DNA of 64,000 bases from Paraburkholderia sp. D15 (GTDB lineage Bacteria; Pseudomonadota; Gammaproteobacteria; Burkholderiales; Burkholderiaceae), in assembly GCF_029910215.1 (NCBI RefSeq), contig NZ_CP110397.1, forward strand, positions 434,001 through 498,000, read 5' to 3'. The notes beneath the pieces are model-generated. The model searched no databases. It had not been told where the DNA came from and saw nothing but the letters and a program-made list of their open reading frames with translations. The position numbers were made by a program, and so were the translations under genes. Shown in pieces: positions 50,278-59,850 of this stretch; position 1 is the stretch's first letter, and the number at the start of each line of letters is the position of its first letter.

Positions 50278-50706
50278 ATGAAGATCAGTTTAACCAGCGC
50301 CGGCACAGCACTCATCATAGTAAGCGGCGTGGTTGCGGTCAGTGCATCGACGCTGGTTAGCTCGCTCACCGCAAGCTCAGCCCTCACCGTCGGCAACTTT
50401 TCCAGCGCCGTCGGCCTTGCCCGCGATGTGACTCTGGCATCCGATCTCTGGCGAATGGCCGCTCCTGACCGGGCACTGGCGCTCTCAGAGCGCGGCCTTT
50501 CGTCGGAGACAGCGCTAGCGACGAGGATGGCGGATACGCGCGAACGTATCCGTGGCGATGTGGAGCGTCAGGGTCGTCTCTGGAACCTGGTTCGCTACGC
50601 GTCTGGATTCCTGTGCGCGTCGTTACTCATCGTAGCGTTCCTCTCGATAAGGATCGCCTGCTTCGCCGGTGGGAAAAAACAGGCCAGGAATGATGCTGCG
50701 CGGTAA
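50278..50706 (+). CDS. Membrane protein, hypothetical
   Basis: 142 residues, CTGGAGAACAGG before the ATG. Hydrophobic segments at both ends (ALIIVSGVVAVSASTLVSSL and ASGFLCASLLIVAFLSIRI) with a helical, possibly periplasmic middle. The leader carries GACGGCG/CGCCGTC arms. Leads a run of short-spaced genes to 53391. Confidence 0.58.
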   Translation: MKISLTSAGTALIIVSGVVAVSASTLVSSLTASSALTVGNFSSAVGLARDVTLASDLWRMAAPDRALALSERGLSSETALATRMADTRERIRGDVERQGRLWNLVRYASGFLCASLLIVAFLSIRIACFAGGKKQARNDAAR

Positions 50707-50728
50707 GGTCAACCAGAAAGGGGCTGCA

Positions 50729-51046
50729 ATGATTGATTTTGAAAAGCGCGCCTACGACGCAATGCACGCGGCGTTCTGCCGCGTGCGGCTCTTGTCGAGG
50801 CGGCCTGTCAGCGAGAAAGAACGCGAGCATCTCTTTCTGCTTGCAGACGCTGCACACAACATCCCAGATGCGCTAGCGGGAGACACCTATCACCGGACCG
50901 AGCTTGAGCGTGATGTTCTAGCGCTTGAGACATTGCTCGCCGAGCCGCACGACATGACCTCCGGCGGGCGCCTTACGCAGCGCGTCGCGCGAGTGTCCTC
51001 GCTTGAGCAAGCCTTCCAACTCCTCAAACGGATTGTCACCAAATGA
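50729..51046 (+). CDS. Hypothetical protein
   Basis: 105 residues from ATG 50729 after AGAAAGGGG. Helical (FEKRAYDAMHAAFCRVRLLS, EREHLFLLADAAHNIPDALA). Stop overlaps the next start (ATGA). Not recognised. Confidence 0.58.
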   Translation: MIDFEKRAYDAMHAAFCRVRLLSRRPVSEKEREHLFLLADAAHNIPDALAGDTYHRTELERDVLALETLLAEPHDMTSGGRLTQRVARVSSLEQAFQLLKRIVTK

Positions 51047-51777
51047 GCCGACTCCACACCCGCTCACAGCTCTGGGGTTCCGTCGCCCTCACTTCAACGC
51101 TCTTCCTGACGTTCTTCCTGACGATGACGGCGGCGACTGCCGGACAATCGCCGGCGCAGGCCACAGGCCTCGCCGCGCTCACGACCTTCGCTATCGAATA
51201 CGCACGACGCCAGAAGCTGGCAAGGCTTCAGGCAGATCTCGCCCGGTCCGCGCGATCGACCGAGTGCGTCGTGCGGATCAACGGTGTCACCGCAGGTTCG
51301 CTGCCCGAGCCCGAGTACATCGAGCTAAGGATCAGAGCAATGCTCTCGCTGCGCAATTACGTGGGCCAGTTCATCGAAGTACTGCGCTTTGTGCTTACGT
51401 GCGCGGCGACGGTGTTGGTCGCGGGGCCATTACTGATTCTCTGGGTGCTCGTCATCGCCTCGGCCGTCGCACCGGAAACCGTTCGTCACGACCTTCTGGC
51501 GATATGCACCGCGCTGAGCTCGGCGCCGGCGACCGCATCGGCAGCGGCCATGATCAGTCAGTTGGCCAGAACGGTGATCACGATGACCGCGACACTGGGC
51601 ATGCTCACTTTCGGCGTGGTGATGTTTTTCTCCAATCGCTTCCCCATCGCGAGCGCATTCCAGCGCGACGTCGATGAAGAGTTGCGCCGACGTACCGGCT
51701 CGCCGGTCCGCGGAGACGTTTCCGTCTCGCGCTCAGTCGCACATGGCGCCGGCAGCGCCACCGCGATCGCAGGCTGA
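51043..51777 (+). CDS. Multi-pass membrane protein, hypothetical
   Basis: 244 residues. Four hydrophobic stretches: VALTSTLFLTFFLTMTAA, FVLTCAATVLVAGPLLILWV, an Ala-rich one near residue 175, and TVITMTATLGMLTFGVVMFF. Start overlaps the previous stop. No transport or secretion family recognised. Confidence 0.58.
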   Translation: MSRLHTRSQLWGSVALTSTLFLTFFLTMTAATAGQSPAQATGLAALTTFAIEYARRQKLARLQADLARSARSTECVVRINGVTAGSLPEPEYIELRIRAMLSLRNYVGQFIEVLRFVLTCAATVLVAGPLLILWVLVIASAVAPETVRHDLLAICTALSSAPATASAAAMISQLARTVITMTATLGMLTFGVVMFFSNRFPIASAFQRDVDEELRRRTGSPVRGDVSVSRSVAHGAGSATAIAG

Positions 51778-51789
51778 GAGGACGTCCGC

Positions 51790-52101
51790 ATGTCTCCCCT
51801 CGAGTTCGCCCCCATCCTGGCAGCCCTCTTCCTCGGTGGGGCGGCAGTCCACCGGCTTTTGGTCTCTCTCGGCGTACCGGTGTGGCTGGAATGCGGCGGT
51901 TCGCTTGCCACACTCGCACTGGCGGCATTCTGCAGCAGGCGGGCGCGTAGATCAGCACGTCAGGCTGCGCTCTCGCGCGAAGAGGAGCGGCAACGGCTAC
52001 AAGTCCAATTTCCCCATTGCCACGCCACGTACCTCAGCAACGGGCAGTGGTTTCACACCGACAAGGCGACCGGACGCGAGTACCAGCCGGGGAGCCAGTA
52101 A
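51790..52101 (+). CDS. Small membrane protein
   Basis: 103 residues. N-terminal helices (FAPILAALFLGGAAVHRLLV and GSLATLALAAFCSRR), then a basic segment and FPHCHATYLSNGQWFHTDKA. Twelve bases after the previous gene. Not recognised. Confidence 0.55.
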   Translation: MSPLEFAPILAALFLGGAAVHRLLVSLGVPVWLECGGSLATLALAAFCSRRARRSARQAALSREEERQRLQVQFPHCHATYLSNGQWFHTDKATGREYQPGSQ

Positions 52102-52128
52102 AACGGCGGCGCCGTTCAAGGAGTCAGC

Positions 52129-53391
52129 ATGTCCAGCGTCTCATTCGACAACGCCACCTATCCTCTTAGCGACGTTCAGGAAAACCCGGCTCGCTATCTG
52201 GCGAGGCTGGAGCGCGCCAAGGTGACGCCCGGCCATGCTGTCTGCCTGTGCGTCCCACGCCGCGAACCGCTACGTCTCGTGATTCGCCGCTACGGCAAGT
52301 TCTGCCACCTCGCCGGCTGGCCGGAAGACGGCCACCGACATTTCCCGGGTGGCACCAACGCCCCGGCCTGCCCGTTCTACAAGGATCGCGACGCCCAGTC
52401 CTCCAATGGTGACGTCGACACCACCGCGGCGATTGTCGCGACGCCGGGCGGGATCAACGCGAAGCTCGACATTGCACTCGTTCAGCGCGAGTCCGCTTCG
52501 GGCGCGCGCCGCACCGCTGGAACTGGTTCTTCAGGCACCTCGCGGCGGGCGGCGTCATTGCTCGCGTTCCTTCAGACGTTGTGGATGACCGCCCGGCTAA
52601 ACAGGTGGAGCGGGCTCGCCACGAGCCGTCACTGGGGCATCTGCAACGCGATGCTGCTCGCCGAGCTTGGGGACGCGGTTGTCAACGGCGAACCCGCACA
52701 GACTGCGCTTCACGTGATGCGCCGTTATGAAGAGGCCGATCGCGCGGCGATCAACGCGGAGTTCGACGCGTTCCTCGACGGTGTCGCGATCACCGGCGTA
52801 ACCAGTTGCCGCGGGCTGATCATCGGCGAAGTGAACGAGCTTGCACGAACGCAATTCGGCTATTCGCTTTCGCTTCGCCAGAGCGCGCGCAAGTATTACT
52901 GCAGTACCGAGCTTGTCGCTCACGCGGAAAAAACCTTCGCGCACGCGTGGCGCGCGCTGGGCGATCGCAGTGCGCGCGTCGTCGCCATCCTTCTCGTTGA
53001 ACGCACGTCGAAAGGGCACCTGCGGCTGGTCGATCTCGCAGCCATGCTTTGCTCGGCGGCCTTTCTGCCCTGTGACTCCATTCACGAGGTCGCGCTTGCA
53101 AACCGCCTCGTGACGGAGCACCGCGCTTTCGAGAAGCCAATGCGTATGACGAGGGGCGAAGACATGCTGCCTGACTTCGAACTCACGGACACCGCGCCGC
53201 GCTACCACGTCGAGGTGTACGGCATGAACGGCCTGCCCGCCTACGAGGCACGCAAAGAGGCGAAGCGGGAGTTACGGCGTCAGCGTGGGATACCAGCGCT
53301 CGAATGGGACGTCGACAAGACCCCGCTTCCGCAACTCACGCTGCCGCCAGCAGCGGTAGCAGCGGCTTCACGGCAGCGATCCACAACTTGA
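52129..53391 (+). CDS. DUF1173 family protein
   Basis: 420 residues with AAGGAGTCAGC before the ATG. The N-terminus (ENPARYLARLERAKVTPGHA, then LCVPRREPLRLVIRRYGKFC and HFPGGTNAPACPFYKD) follows DUF1173, a family of large proteins in plasmids and ICEs. A middle helical domain (SLLAFLQTLWMTARLNRWSG) and a basic C-terminus follow. Function unknown. Confidence 0.75.
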   Translation: MSSVSFDNATYPLSDVQENPARYLARLERAKVTPGHAVCLCVPRREPLRLVIRRYGKFCHLAGWPEDGHRHFPGGTNAPACPFYKDRDAQSSNGDVDTTAAIVATPGGINAKLDIALVQRESASGARRTAGTGSSGTSRRAASLLAFLQTLWMTARLNRWSGLATSRHWGICNAMLLAELGDAVVNGEPAQTALHVMRRYEEADRAAINAEFDAFLDGVAITGVTSCRGLIIGEVNELARTQFGYSLSLRQSARKYYCSTELVAHAEKTFAHAWRALGDRSARVVAILLVERTSKGHLRLVDLAAMLCSAAFLPCDSIHEVALANRLVTEHRAFEKPMRMTRGEDMLPDFELTDTAPRYHVEVYGMNGLPAYEARKEAKRELRRQRGIPALEWDVDKTPLPQLTLPPAAVAAASRQRSTT

Positions 53392-53420
53392 CTTCGGCGG
53401 GTCGCGGTCATGCTTGTTTC
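53388..53420 (+). promoter_or_regulatory. TTGACTTCG promoter-like site
   Basis: TTGACTTCGG at 53388 overlaps the DUF1173 stop and precedes the gene at 53469. No ideal -10; grouped with 54820 and 61675 by sequence. Confidence 0.35.
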
Positions 53421-53468
53421 CAGGCCGCCGCGATCGCGCGGCACCCATCTTCCATCCTGGAACCAACA

Positions 53469-54453
53469 ATGAAAATCCTCCTCATCGATATCGTCCGCGA
53501 CCTGGCCGACATCGCAACCTACACGCCTCCGTACTCCGGCGACGGCTCATTGCTGAACCCATCGGACGAACTGGCGACCGTGCTTGGCCTCGCCGGCAGA
53601 CTGCGCACACGCGTCAACGCGCTGCTGGACCTTGTGCATGCGGCACCGGGCGAGACACTCACGGGTTGGACCGATGCACACCGCCAGTTCTTCCGCGAAT
53701 GGCTCAGGAAGACCTTTCCCAACGAAGCGGGCGCCGCCACGATCGCGCTGGGTGATGCGTGGATGGATGGGCTGCGCGTCGGTGCGAGCGTCGGGGTGGT
53801 CCGTGCCGGGCCGGACGCGTCTGTGCAACCGCATGCCGCAGCGTCGCCGCGCGCGATTGAGCTCGCCGGCGTTGCCGACGTACGCGATGCCCGCTCCGGT
53901 GAGTGGCAAACGTGCGCCGACTGCCACGAATCGGTTGACGGTTATCCGGTCGGTAAATACCCATACAGCGAAACGCTGCGATGCGAGCTTGGCGCGGGCT
54001 GCGTCAACTGCGGAGGCATCGGCGCCGTCTGGGACCGCAACGTCGATGCTGGAAAGGCCAGCACGGCCTCGGGCCCCATCGCAACGCGAAGAACACCGAG
54101 CGTCGGCGTGCGTCTCCGTCGCTGTCGCCACTGCAATCCTCGACGTCGTGGAAGCGCTTGGCCGGCAGCTCGATCCGCTGCTCGACAGGCAAGGCACCGA
54201 CTACGTCCGCGCGTTCACGAAAGCCCGGCAGGCCGTAGAAGCGTGTCGGATAGCGCCCCCCGGACCTGTGACCGCGTCGGCCGACACACCGGCCGGCGGT
54301 GTCCAGCAAGCACGCAGTCATCGCAAGGGCGGCTTTCCGGTCCTCGCCGAATTCGATCCCACCCACCCGTTGCTACCCATATCGCGCGCCGCGATCGACG
54401 CTCCGAACGATCACGAAACACTGCCGCGCGGAGCATGCATCGATGACCGGTGA
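53469..54453 (+). pseudogene. Hypothetical protein, apparent frameshift
   Basis: From ATG 53469 the frame is convincing for about 200 codons (KILLIDIVRDLADIATYTPP, ADCHESVDGYPVGKYPYSET, GCVNCGGIGAVWDRN), including four cysteines that may bind zinc. After about 54060 this frame becomes Arg/Ser/Pro-rich noise, while another becomes sensible (ILDVVEALGRQLDPLLDRQG, FTKARQAVEACRIAPPG, FPVLAEFDPTHPLLPIS) and ends at 54453. One indel between about 54060 and 54110 would join them. Two overlapping genes is the alternative, with weak start sites. Confidence 0.55.
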
Positions 54454-54823
54454 CAAGGAACAATCAGGCGCGCGGACCGTCGCGACGCGTGACCGCGGCG
54501 GCCCATACGTGTTGACCCTGCGCCTCAAACGGGTCTACTTCGAAGATATCTCGTGCGGTAACAAGCCGTGGGAATACCGGCTCGCCACCGGGTACTGGCG
54601 AAAACGCATCGAAGGCCGGCACTTCGACTACGTGCTCCTCACGCTCGGGTATCCCGCGCGGTCGGAACAGGACCTGCACATGCTCAAGCCATGGCGCGGC
54701 TATATCGAACAGCAGCTGCTCCACCCTCACTTCGGCGACGACGAAGTCCACGTGTTCGCCGTGAACGTGACAGCGCCCACTCTTCCGCTCCACGTGCTCT
54801 ACAACGACCTGACGCGCGCTTGA
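54443..54823 (+). CDS. ASCH-domain-like protein
   Basis: 126 residues from ATG 54443. YVLTLRLKRVYFEDISCGNK, PWEYRLATGYWRKRIEG and FDYVLLTLGYPARSEQD follow the ASCH/PUA-like beta-barrel pattern, in which L-x-L-K-x-x-Y-x-x-I...K-x-W-E-x-R is characteristic. ASCH domains bind RNA or modified nucleosides. Substrate not known. Confidence 0.7.
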   Translation: MTGDKEQSGARTVATRDRGGPYVLTLRLKRVYFEDISCGNKPWEYRLATGYWRKRIEGRHFDYVLLTLGYPARSEQDLHMLKPWRGYIEQQLLHPHFGDDEVHVFAVNVTAPTLPLHVLYNDLTRA

Positions 54824-54852
54824 CTTCGCGCCCGCACCGGCAATCTGTACAT
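54820..54852 (+). promoter_or_regulatory. TTGACTTCGCG promoter-like site
   Basis: TTGACTTCGCG at 54820, with TGTAC 20 bases after the hexamer; the same spacing and TGTAC occur at 61675. Overlaps the stop of the ASCH gene and precedes the gene at 54887. Confidence 0.42.
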
Positions 54853-54886
54853 ATGCCGGCTACCACCGGCGCCACCGGAGACCATC

Positions 54887-55372
54887 ATGCACGGCAAGCA
54901 CTTTTTCCTGAACCGCGTAGTTGCACGCTCGCGCGAGTGGCAATGCCGCTATCCGGCGCTGAGCGCTGCCTACCAGAACCCCGAATCGCTGTCGGGAGGC
55001 CGTCAGCTCGTCGCCGCCGTGGCAGATCCTGAGGGCATTCGGTGCGTGTTCTTCAGCAACCTCGGCTCGGTACTCGATTTCGCCGCCAGCTGGGCAGAAC
55101 TGGATAGCGCCAGAACCTGGTGGCATTTCACCGTCCGCTGGAACTTCTGGTATTTCGATGACGCCCGGAGTCTCTTCGCCATGCGTGCGGCCGGGCACGA
55201 TCCGGATCATCGGACGATCGCTACCGGCCCACAGGTGGACCGTCGTTACAACGACAGCCTTACCGCGTTTCTCGACCGGGCCGAGGCGCGCTTCCGGCGG
55301 GACATCGGCAATATCGCGATCCTTCAACCTGTGAGTCGGGCCTGCACCGACGACGCAAGCGCCACGTCATGA
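54887..55372 (+). CDS. Hypothetical protein
   Basis: 161 residues; CCGGAGACC before the ATG. Aromatic-rich middle (SARTWWHFTVRWNFWYFDDA). No family recognised. Stop overlaps the start of the DUF5131 gene, so the two are coupled. Confidence 0.58.
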   Translation: MHGKHFFLNRVVARSREWQCRYPALSAAYQNPESLSGGRQLVAAVADPEGIRCVFFSNLGSVLDFAASWAELDSARTWWHFTVRWNFWYFDDARSLFAMRAAGHDPDHRTIATGPQVDRRYNDSLTAFLDRAEARFRRDIGNIAILQPVSRACTDDASATS

Positions 55373-56241
55373 GCGAGAACTCGACGATCGAGTGGACGGA
55401 CCATACGTTCAACACGCACTGGGGTTGCAGCAAGGTCAGTCCTGGCTGCGACCATTGCTATGCCGAAACCCTCGCCGGACGATTCGGAACCGGATGGGGC
55501 GACGAAGCCGCCAAACGGGAGTTCGACGAGACACACTGGAACGACCTGTTGCGGTGGGACAGAAAGGCGGCCCGGGAAGGCGTCCGGCGCCGGGTATTTA
55601 CGAACAGCATGTCCGATCTCTTCGACCGCTTTGCGCCGGACGGCGTTCGCGCCCGTCACTGGGAATTCGTTGCGCGCACACCCAATCTCGACCACCTGCT
55701 GCTGACCAAGCGCATCGGCAATGTCGCGCGCATGGTTCCGGCCGAATGGCTCGTGGAAGGCGGCTGGCCAGCGAATGTGTGGATCGGCGCGAGCGTCGTG
55801 AATCAGAAGGAAGCCGATCGCGATATCCCGAAGATACTCACCTTGCCGGCCCGGGTGCGATTTTTGAGCATGGAACCGCTGCTCGGACCGGTCGTGCTTC
55901 GCGATTCATGGTTACACGAGCTGGGCTGGGTGATCGTCGGTGGCGAAAGCGGGCGCTACGCGCGCCCGATGCATCCGGCGTGGGCACGGGCGCTCAGAGA
56001 CCAGTGTGAGGCCGCGGGCGTTCCGTTCTTCTTCAAACAATGGGGAGAATGGGCCCCGATCCATGCGGTGTCGAGCGAGAGCGTGCGCGCCGGTCTGAGC
56101 GCCAGCGCTGTCCAGATCGTCGGATCCGGAGGCGACGGTGAAGCCAACGCGAACGTTGCTGTCATGCGCCGGGTAGGCAAAAAAACAGCCGGCCGACTTC
56201 TGGACGAACAGCTCTACGACGGACTTCCGCGCGCGGCCTGA
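55369..56241 (+). CDS. DUF5131 (phage Gp37/Gp68) family protein
   Basis: 290 residues. TIEWTDHTFNTHWGCSKVSP, then GCDHCYAETLAGRFG is the hallmark start, with a C-x6-C-x2-C cluster reminiscent of radical-SAM enzymes. RRRVFTNSMSDLFD, LLLTKRIGNVARMVP, VWIGASVVNQKEADRDIPKI, LSMEPLLGPV, WVIVGGESGRYARPM and PFFFKQWGEW follow in family order. Common in phages and plasmids; its reaction is not established. Confidence 0.92.
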   Translation: MSENSTIEWTDHTFNTHWGCSKVSPGCDHCYAETLAGRFGTGWGDEAAKREFDETHWNDLLRWDRKAAREGVRRRVFTNSMSDLFDRFAPDGVRARHWEFVARTPNLDHLLLTKRIGNVARMVPAEWLVEGGWPANVWIGASVVNQKEADRDIPKILTLPARVRFLSMEPLLGPVVLRDSWLHELGWVIVGGESGRYARPMHPAWARALRDQCEAAGVPFFFKQWGEWAPIHAVSSESVRAGLSASAVQIVGSGGDGEANANVAVMRRVGKKTAGRLLDEQLYDGLPRAA

Positions 56242-56395
56242 TCGTGACCAGTCCGTCCGCCGAACCCCAAGCCGCGCTGCGGATCAGCCACCGCGGCCTC
56301 GCCGCTTGCGTCTGTAATCCGCTCTATTCCGGCTTTTAGATTTATCAGTATGGGGCAATAATGCAGCCACCTTTCAAAACATACATCCTTCGCGC

Positions 56396-57067
56396 ATGTA
56401 CGAACAGCTCATACCCTGTGACCATTGCGGCGGTCGTCCGACCGTTGGGCGCTCCCAGCGGGTCGTAGCACAGCTCGGCGACGACGGGTTCGATTACAGC
56501 GGGTTCGGACGGGATGCGGGGCCGCCCGAGATCGGTGACACGATGCCACGGCCGCCGGGTGCTCCGCAGACAGAGCCCATCGTCTGCATCTACTGCGACG
56601 GCTGTGGCATGACCACTCCCTGGGAGCCCGTCGGCACGAATATGACCGCGGCGCTCGATCGCGTTGGGCTCATCTGGAACAGGCGACTGAACCGCCCGCC
56701 CACCGAGGCGCATGACCTTCAGGCGCTCGTCGAAAAAGAGCTTGGCGCGCCGGACATACATTTCGTGCTCGACCTGCTCGCGCGCAACAAGGACGAGTGG
56801 GCAAGCCGGGGCCCCATCTTCGCCATGCTCGCTCAGCGGCTCGTGGACGCCACTGTCGTCACCGCCGATAGCTGGCCCATCGAACCCGTCCTGAACGACG
56901 CTGCGCGCTACCGCAAGCTGGTACACCATGCCCACTCCGTGAGCATCGACGGCGAGCGGTACATCCAGTTTCCCAGAGTCTCCAACCCGAACCGCGATCC
57001 CTACGTCCTGTATGAGGTGGAGGTCGCCGCAGTCGTCGACGGTCTACCCGATCGCGGTCGCTGGTAA
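56396..57067 (+). CDS. Zinc-ribbon protein, Lar-like N-terminus
   Basis: 223 residues. LIPCDHCGGRPTVGRSQ and CIYCDGCGMTTPW give four to five Cys in the pattern of Lar-type restriction-alleviation zinc ribbons, with ALDRVGLIWNRR completing the domain. The C-terminal 120 residues (HFVLDLLARNKDEWASRG) are not recognised. Anti-restriction activity would be inference. Confidence 0.55.
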   Translation: MYEQLIPCDHCGGRPTVGRSQRVVAQLGDDGFDYSGFGRDAGPPEIGDTMPRPPGAPQTEPIVCIYCDGCGMTTPWEPVGTNMTAALDRVGLIWNRRLNRPPTEAHDLQALVEKELGAPDIHFVLDLLARNKDEWASRGPIFAMLAQRLVDATVVTADSWPIEPVLNDAARYRKLVHHAHSVSIDGERYIQFPRVSNPNRDPYVLYEVEVAAVVDGLPDRGRW

Positions 57068-57161
57068 CACAGACGATAGCCTCTGATCGCTGCGTCCCCT
57101 CAAGGCACCGATCAGCTTTCCTGCGCACGGACGACGAATACTGGCGCTCGCCCACCAGACG

Positions 57162-57188
57162 AAAAAAAAGCCGACGCAAGGTCGGCTT
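57162..57188 (-). terminator. Rho-independent terminator with T8-CGTC tail
   Basis: Minus-strand AAGCCGAC-loop-GTCGGCTT followed by a T-run and CGTC. It lies downstream of the PD-(D/E)XK-like gene, and could stop plus-strand transcription weakly as well. Confidence 0.8.
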
Positions 57189-57316
57189 GAAGAGGTTCCA
57201 GATTTCTTTGAGGGCTGACTGGAACCTGAGAGAGATTCCATTCTGCCCGGCGCGCGAACCGGCGCCCGGCCATATCCCGTGTGATTTTCCACGCCATTCG
57301 CGGCGAAAAACCCCAT

Positions 57317-57823
57317 TCAGGCGACGCTTCGGTCGCGACCGTCGTGGAGCGGCGGAATTTGATCGCAGGAAGCCACGCCGCGCGCGAGCTCGATCATGCT
57401 GGCGAGTCGCAGTACGTGCGTACCGGTCCAGCCTTGCGCCGGCAGCAGTTCCCGAACACGCGCCTCCGGCCCGTTGTAAATCACCGCAGCGGTGTTCTTC
57501 TCGAAGTCGATAGCGAAAAATAGCAGATAGTCCGCCCGCCCCCTGCCCGGCGTGAATGCCGGTCCGGTCTTCAGCTTCCCGGTTGCTTTGACCTGAACCG
57601 TTTTTTCCTGTTTGGTGAGCAAATCGACGCCACCCGTACGCTTCTCAGGCCAGACAAGATCAAAGTGATCAAGCGCCAGCGCTTCGGCGATGTCCCCAAC
57701 CAGACGTCCGTCGAGCGTAAATTTAAGACCCGTGTGGGCGTAGTGCCTGGCGAGTGCCTGCTGCGAATCCCACAGGGCTTTCACGGCCGCCGGAAGCTGA
57801 AACGTGAGCGGTGCAGCTCGCAT
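57317..57823 (-). CDS. DUF6998-like PD-(D/E)XK nuclease-fold protein
   Basis: 168 residues from ATG 57823. LVGDIAEALALDHFDLVW with Asp/Glu, then GGVDLLTKQEKTVQVKAT (G-x-D...Q-V-K) is the PD-(D/E)XK core of DUF6998-type proteins. YLLFFAIDFEKNTAAVIYNG adds the next strands. Such domains occur in restriction-like and repair nucleases. It stands next to the integrase at 58030. Confidence 0.68.
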   Translation of the reverse strand: MRAAPLTFQLPAAVKALWDSQQALARHYAHTGLKFTLDGRLVGDIAEALALDHFDLVWPEKRTGGVDLLTKQEKTVQVKATGKLKTGPAFTPGRGRADYLLFFAIDFEKNTAAVIYNGPEARVRELLPAQGWTGTHVLRLASMIELARGVASCDQIPPLHDGRDRSVA

Positions 57824-58029
57824 AAGGATTTTCCGCGTTGAGTGGCCGCCGACATGGCAGCGGGAACAGGACAAGCGCCGTGGCGTCCGGCGGCACGAGG
57901 GGGCGCCTGCGAGTCGCGGAGTGTAGCAGGCCGCCGGTTCGTCGCTCGCTCGCCTGAGGCTCGCCTCCGGAAAGCCGCGATCCCGATTGTGGAAATGTCC
58001 CCGCCGTCCACCGACGTGAAGCCCGAAGG

Positions 58030-59169
58030 TTATGAGGCGGCCAGCAACCGATACAACGCCTGCCTGGAAATGCCAAGCGCCTCGGCGGCCCGGCTTTTGT
58101 TGCCTGCTGCGTCGAGCAGTGCCTTTTCCACCTCGGCACGAGTTGGCGGCTGCCGGCGTTGCCGCTCAAGCCGCTCCTTCAATCCGAAAACCGACAGGTA
58201 AGCATTCGCCTTGGTCTTGCGCGTGTGCCCGGCGGCCGCCACAACCCGTCGCATCGCTTCGTCGTGTGAATCCCGTTCGGCGCGCGCATCGCTCCCCTTG
58301 ATCGGCGCGGGCACGCCGCTTACCTTCTCGTAAAGCAGTTGCAGATACTCATGGCGCAGACCGTGGCTCGTGACTCCGAGCCCGGCCTTGGTGACCCCGT
58401 GCTTGTCCAGCACGTAGTAGTACCAGTCGCGCCACTGCTTCAGGGACCGATCGGCCGGCACCGTTGAACCAGTCGTGCCGTTCGACAGTCGCGCGGCCTC
58501 CTCAAGCACGCCCACCTTCGCCTCCAGTGGCACCTCGCGCGCGAGGCCACCCTTCGTCCCATGACGGACCCCGAGCGTCTGCGGGCTGCGCACAGCTTCC
58601 AGTGGCCTGAGAAGAAAGCTCTCCTCGACACGAAGACCGAACGCAACCTGTAGCTTCAGTTGCACGGCGACGTAAGGGCACGTCTGCGCAATCTCCGCTA
58701 TTTTCGCGGCGGCGTCGATGTCGTTCGCCGACCACGACTTGTCCGCCGTCGCGACATAACTGCGTTTGAGACCATGCTCCACCCGGTCGACATAGTTGCC
58801 GAGCGTGAGCACGAGTGCCGGCTTGCCGATCCACTGCGACAGCGCGCGCAGATACGTGAGCTTGTTCTCGATCGTGCCCCCGCTCTGCTCCTGTTTGACC
58901 CACAGCGCGACAAGCCATTTGACGTGCTTCTCGCGCAGCGACCACGGGCTCTCCAGTGCGAAGCCACCTTTACGCAGTTCTACAAACGCGCTGCACAACG
59001 CAGTTGTACGGCGTTCTTGAGTTTTCACGGAGAGCACGCTCCGGCTCACCCGTGTCCTGCTGTGGATCTCGTTGACGTGGTCATCCAGCAGCCGGACCAA
59101 CTCGGCTGCAAATGCCTGCGGCAATGCATAACGGCGCACCGTTGCCCGAACGTTGAGGATAGCTGCCAT
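58030..59169 (-). CDS. Tyrosine integrase with Fis-like C-terminal HTH
   Basis: 379 residues from ATG 59169 (GGAGAAACG upstream). Core-binding domain (SVKTQERRTTALCSAFVELR, TIENKLTYLRALSQWIGKPA), then a catalytic domain with VAFGLRVEESFLL (Arg), TSHGLRHEYLQLLYE (H-x-x-R) and AAGHTRKTKANAYLS (His and Tyr). The last 35 residues (VEKALLDAAGNKSRAAEALG, then ISRQALYRLLA) are a Fis-type helix-turn-helix. Fusion of integrase and Fis domains is uncommon and may combine recombination with regulation. Confidence 0.88.
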   Translation of the reverse strand: MAAILNVRATVRRYALPQAFAAELVRLLDDHVNEIHSRTRVSRSVLSVKTQERRTTALCSAFVELRKGGFALESPWSLREKHVKWLVALWVKQEQSGGTIENKLTYLRALSQWIGKPALVLTLGNYVDRVEHGLKRSYVATADKSWSANDIDAAAKIAEIAQTCPYVAVQLKLQVAFGLRVEESFLLRPLEAVRSPQTLGVRHGTKGGLAREVPLEAKVGVLEEAARLSNGTTGSTVPADRSLKQWRDWYYYVLDKHGVTKAGLGVTSHGLRHEYLQLLYEKVSGVPAPIKGSDARAERDSHDEAMRRVVAAAGHTRKTKANAYLSVFGLKERLERQRRQPPTRAEVEKALLDAAGNKSRAAEALGISRQALYRLLAAS

Positions 59170-59798
59170 CGTTTTTACGTTTCTCCGCGCTGTTGCGCCT
59201 TCGGTTGTCCCTGCCTCCCGATCAGCCGCGCGCACATCCCTACCGATGTGTTCATCGCGCGATGCCGATCGGCACCACCTCCAGCACCGCCTGCCATGCG
59301 GCTGCGCCGTATTACCCCGGCGAGGGTCCCTGCCTTCCGTACCTTTAGCGATTCCATCCGATCAGCCCGACGCAGGGAAGAACTGCGTTCCGACTGTCCA
59401 TCTGCTGCTGTGAGAGCCGATCCGCGCTGCGCGCAAATCCGCCCCGCATGTACCGGTGTGCCAGGAGCCGATACCACGCCCCAACACTTCCGTCACTGCA
59501 ACTTCCGGCCACCCTGCCAGCCCGTAACGCGCTCCGCGCAAAACGCGCCGCTGCGTTCTGGACGCCTCTCATCGCTTGCCGCGGTGAGACGTCCGGCTAA
59601 CTGCCTGGTGATTCCCGTTTGCGCATTTCTGGCTACGGCTGCGCCTACCGTCTGTCTTCCGTCAAGGGGATCGCGATCAACCGGTGTTCCCGGTGTCGCA
59701 GGACTCCCCCCGCCCCAAAGCACGTTCACCTTGGCCGCAGTGTGTCGGGCCTCCTGAACGCACCCCGCGTCGTGTGCTGAAAGGGCGTGTGCGAATCA

Positions 59799-59850
59799 CG
59801 ATGAGTCGCATGTAGGACTGTCCGGTGTCCGGGTCCACATGTCCTCATCG
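59799..59850. repeat. Imperfect inverted repeat
   Basis: CGATGAG (59799-59805) with CTCATCG (59844-59850), and CATGTAGGAC (59809-59818) with GTCC-ACATG (59833-59841). Total arms of about 18 bases with small mismatches around a GC-rich loop. Confidence 0.55.

Noticed and set aside
57112..57297. Minus-strand frame starting MAWKITRDMAGRR
   Set aside because: Runs through a strong terminator and lacks a ribosome-binding site.
58660..59757. 365-codon plus-strand frame
   Set aside because: Mostly complement of the integrase; Arg/Pro/Ser-rich noise.
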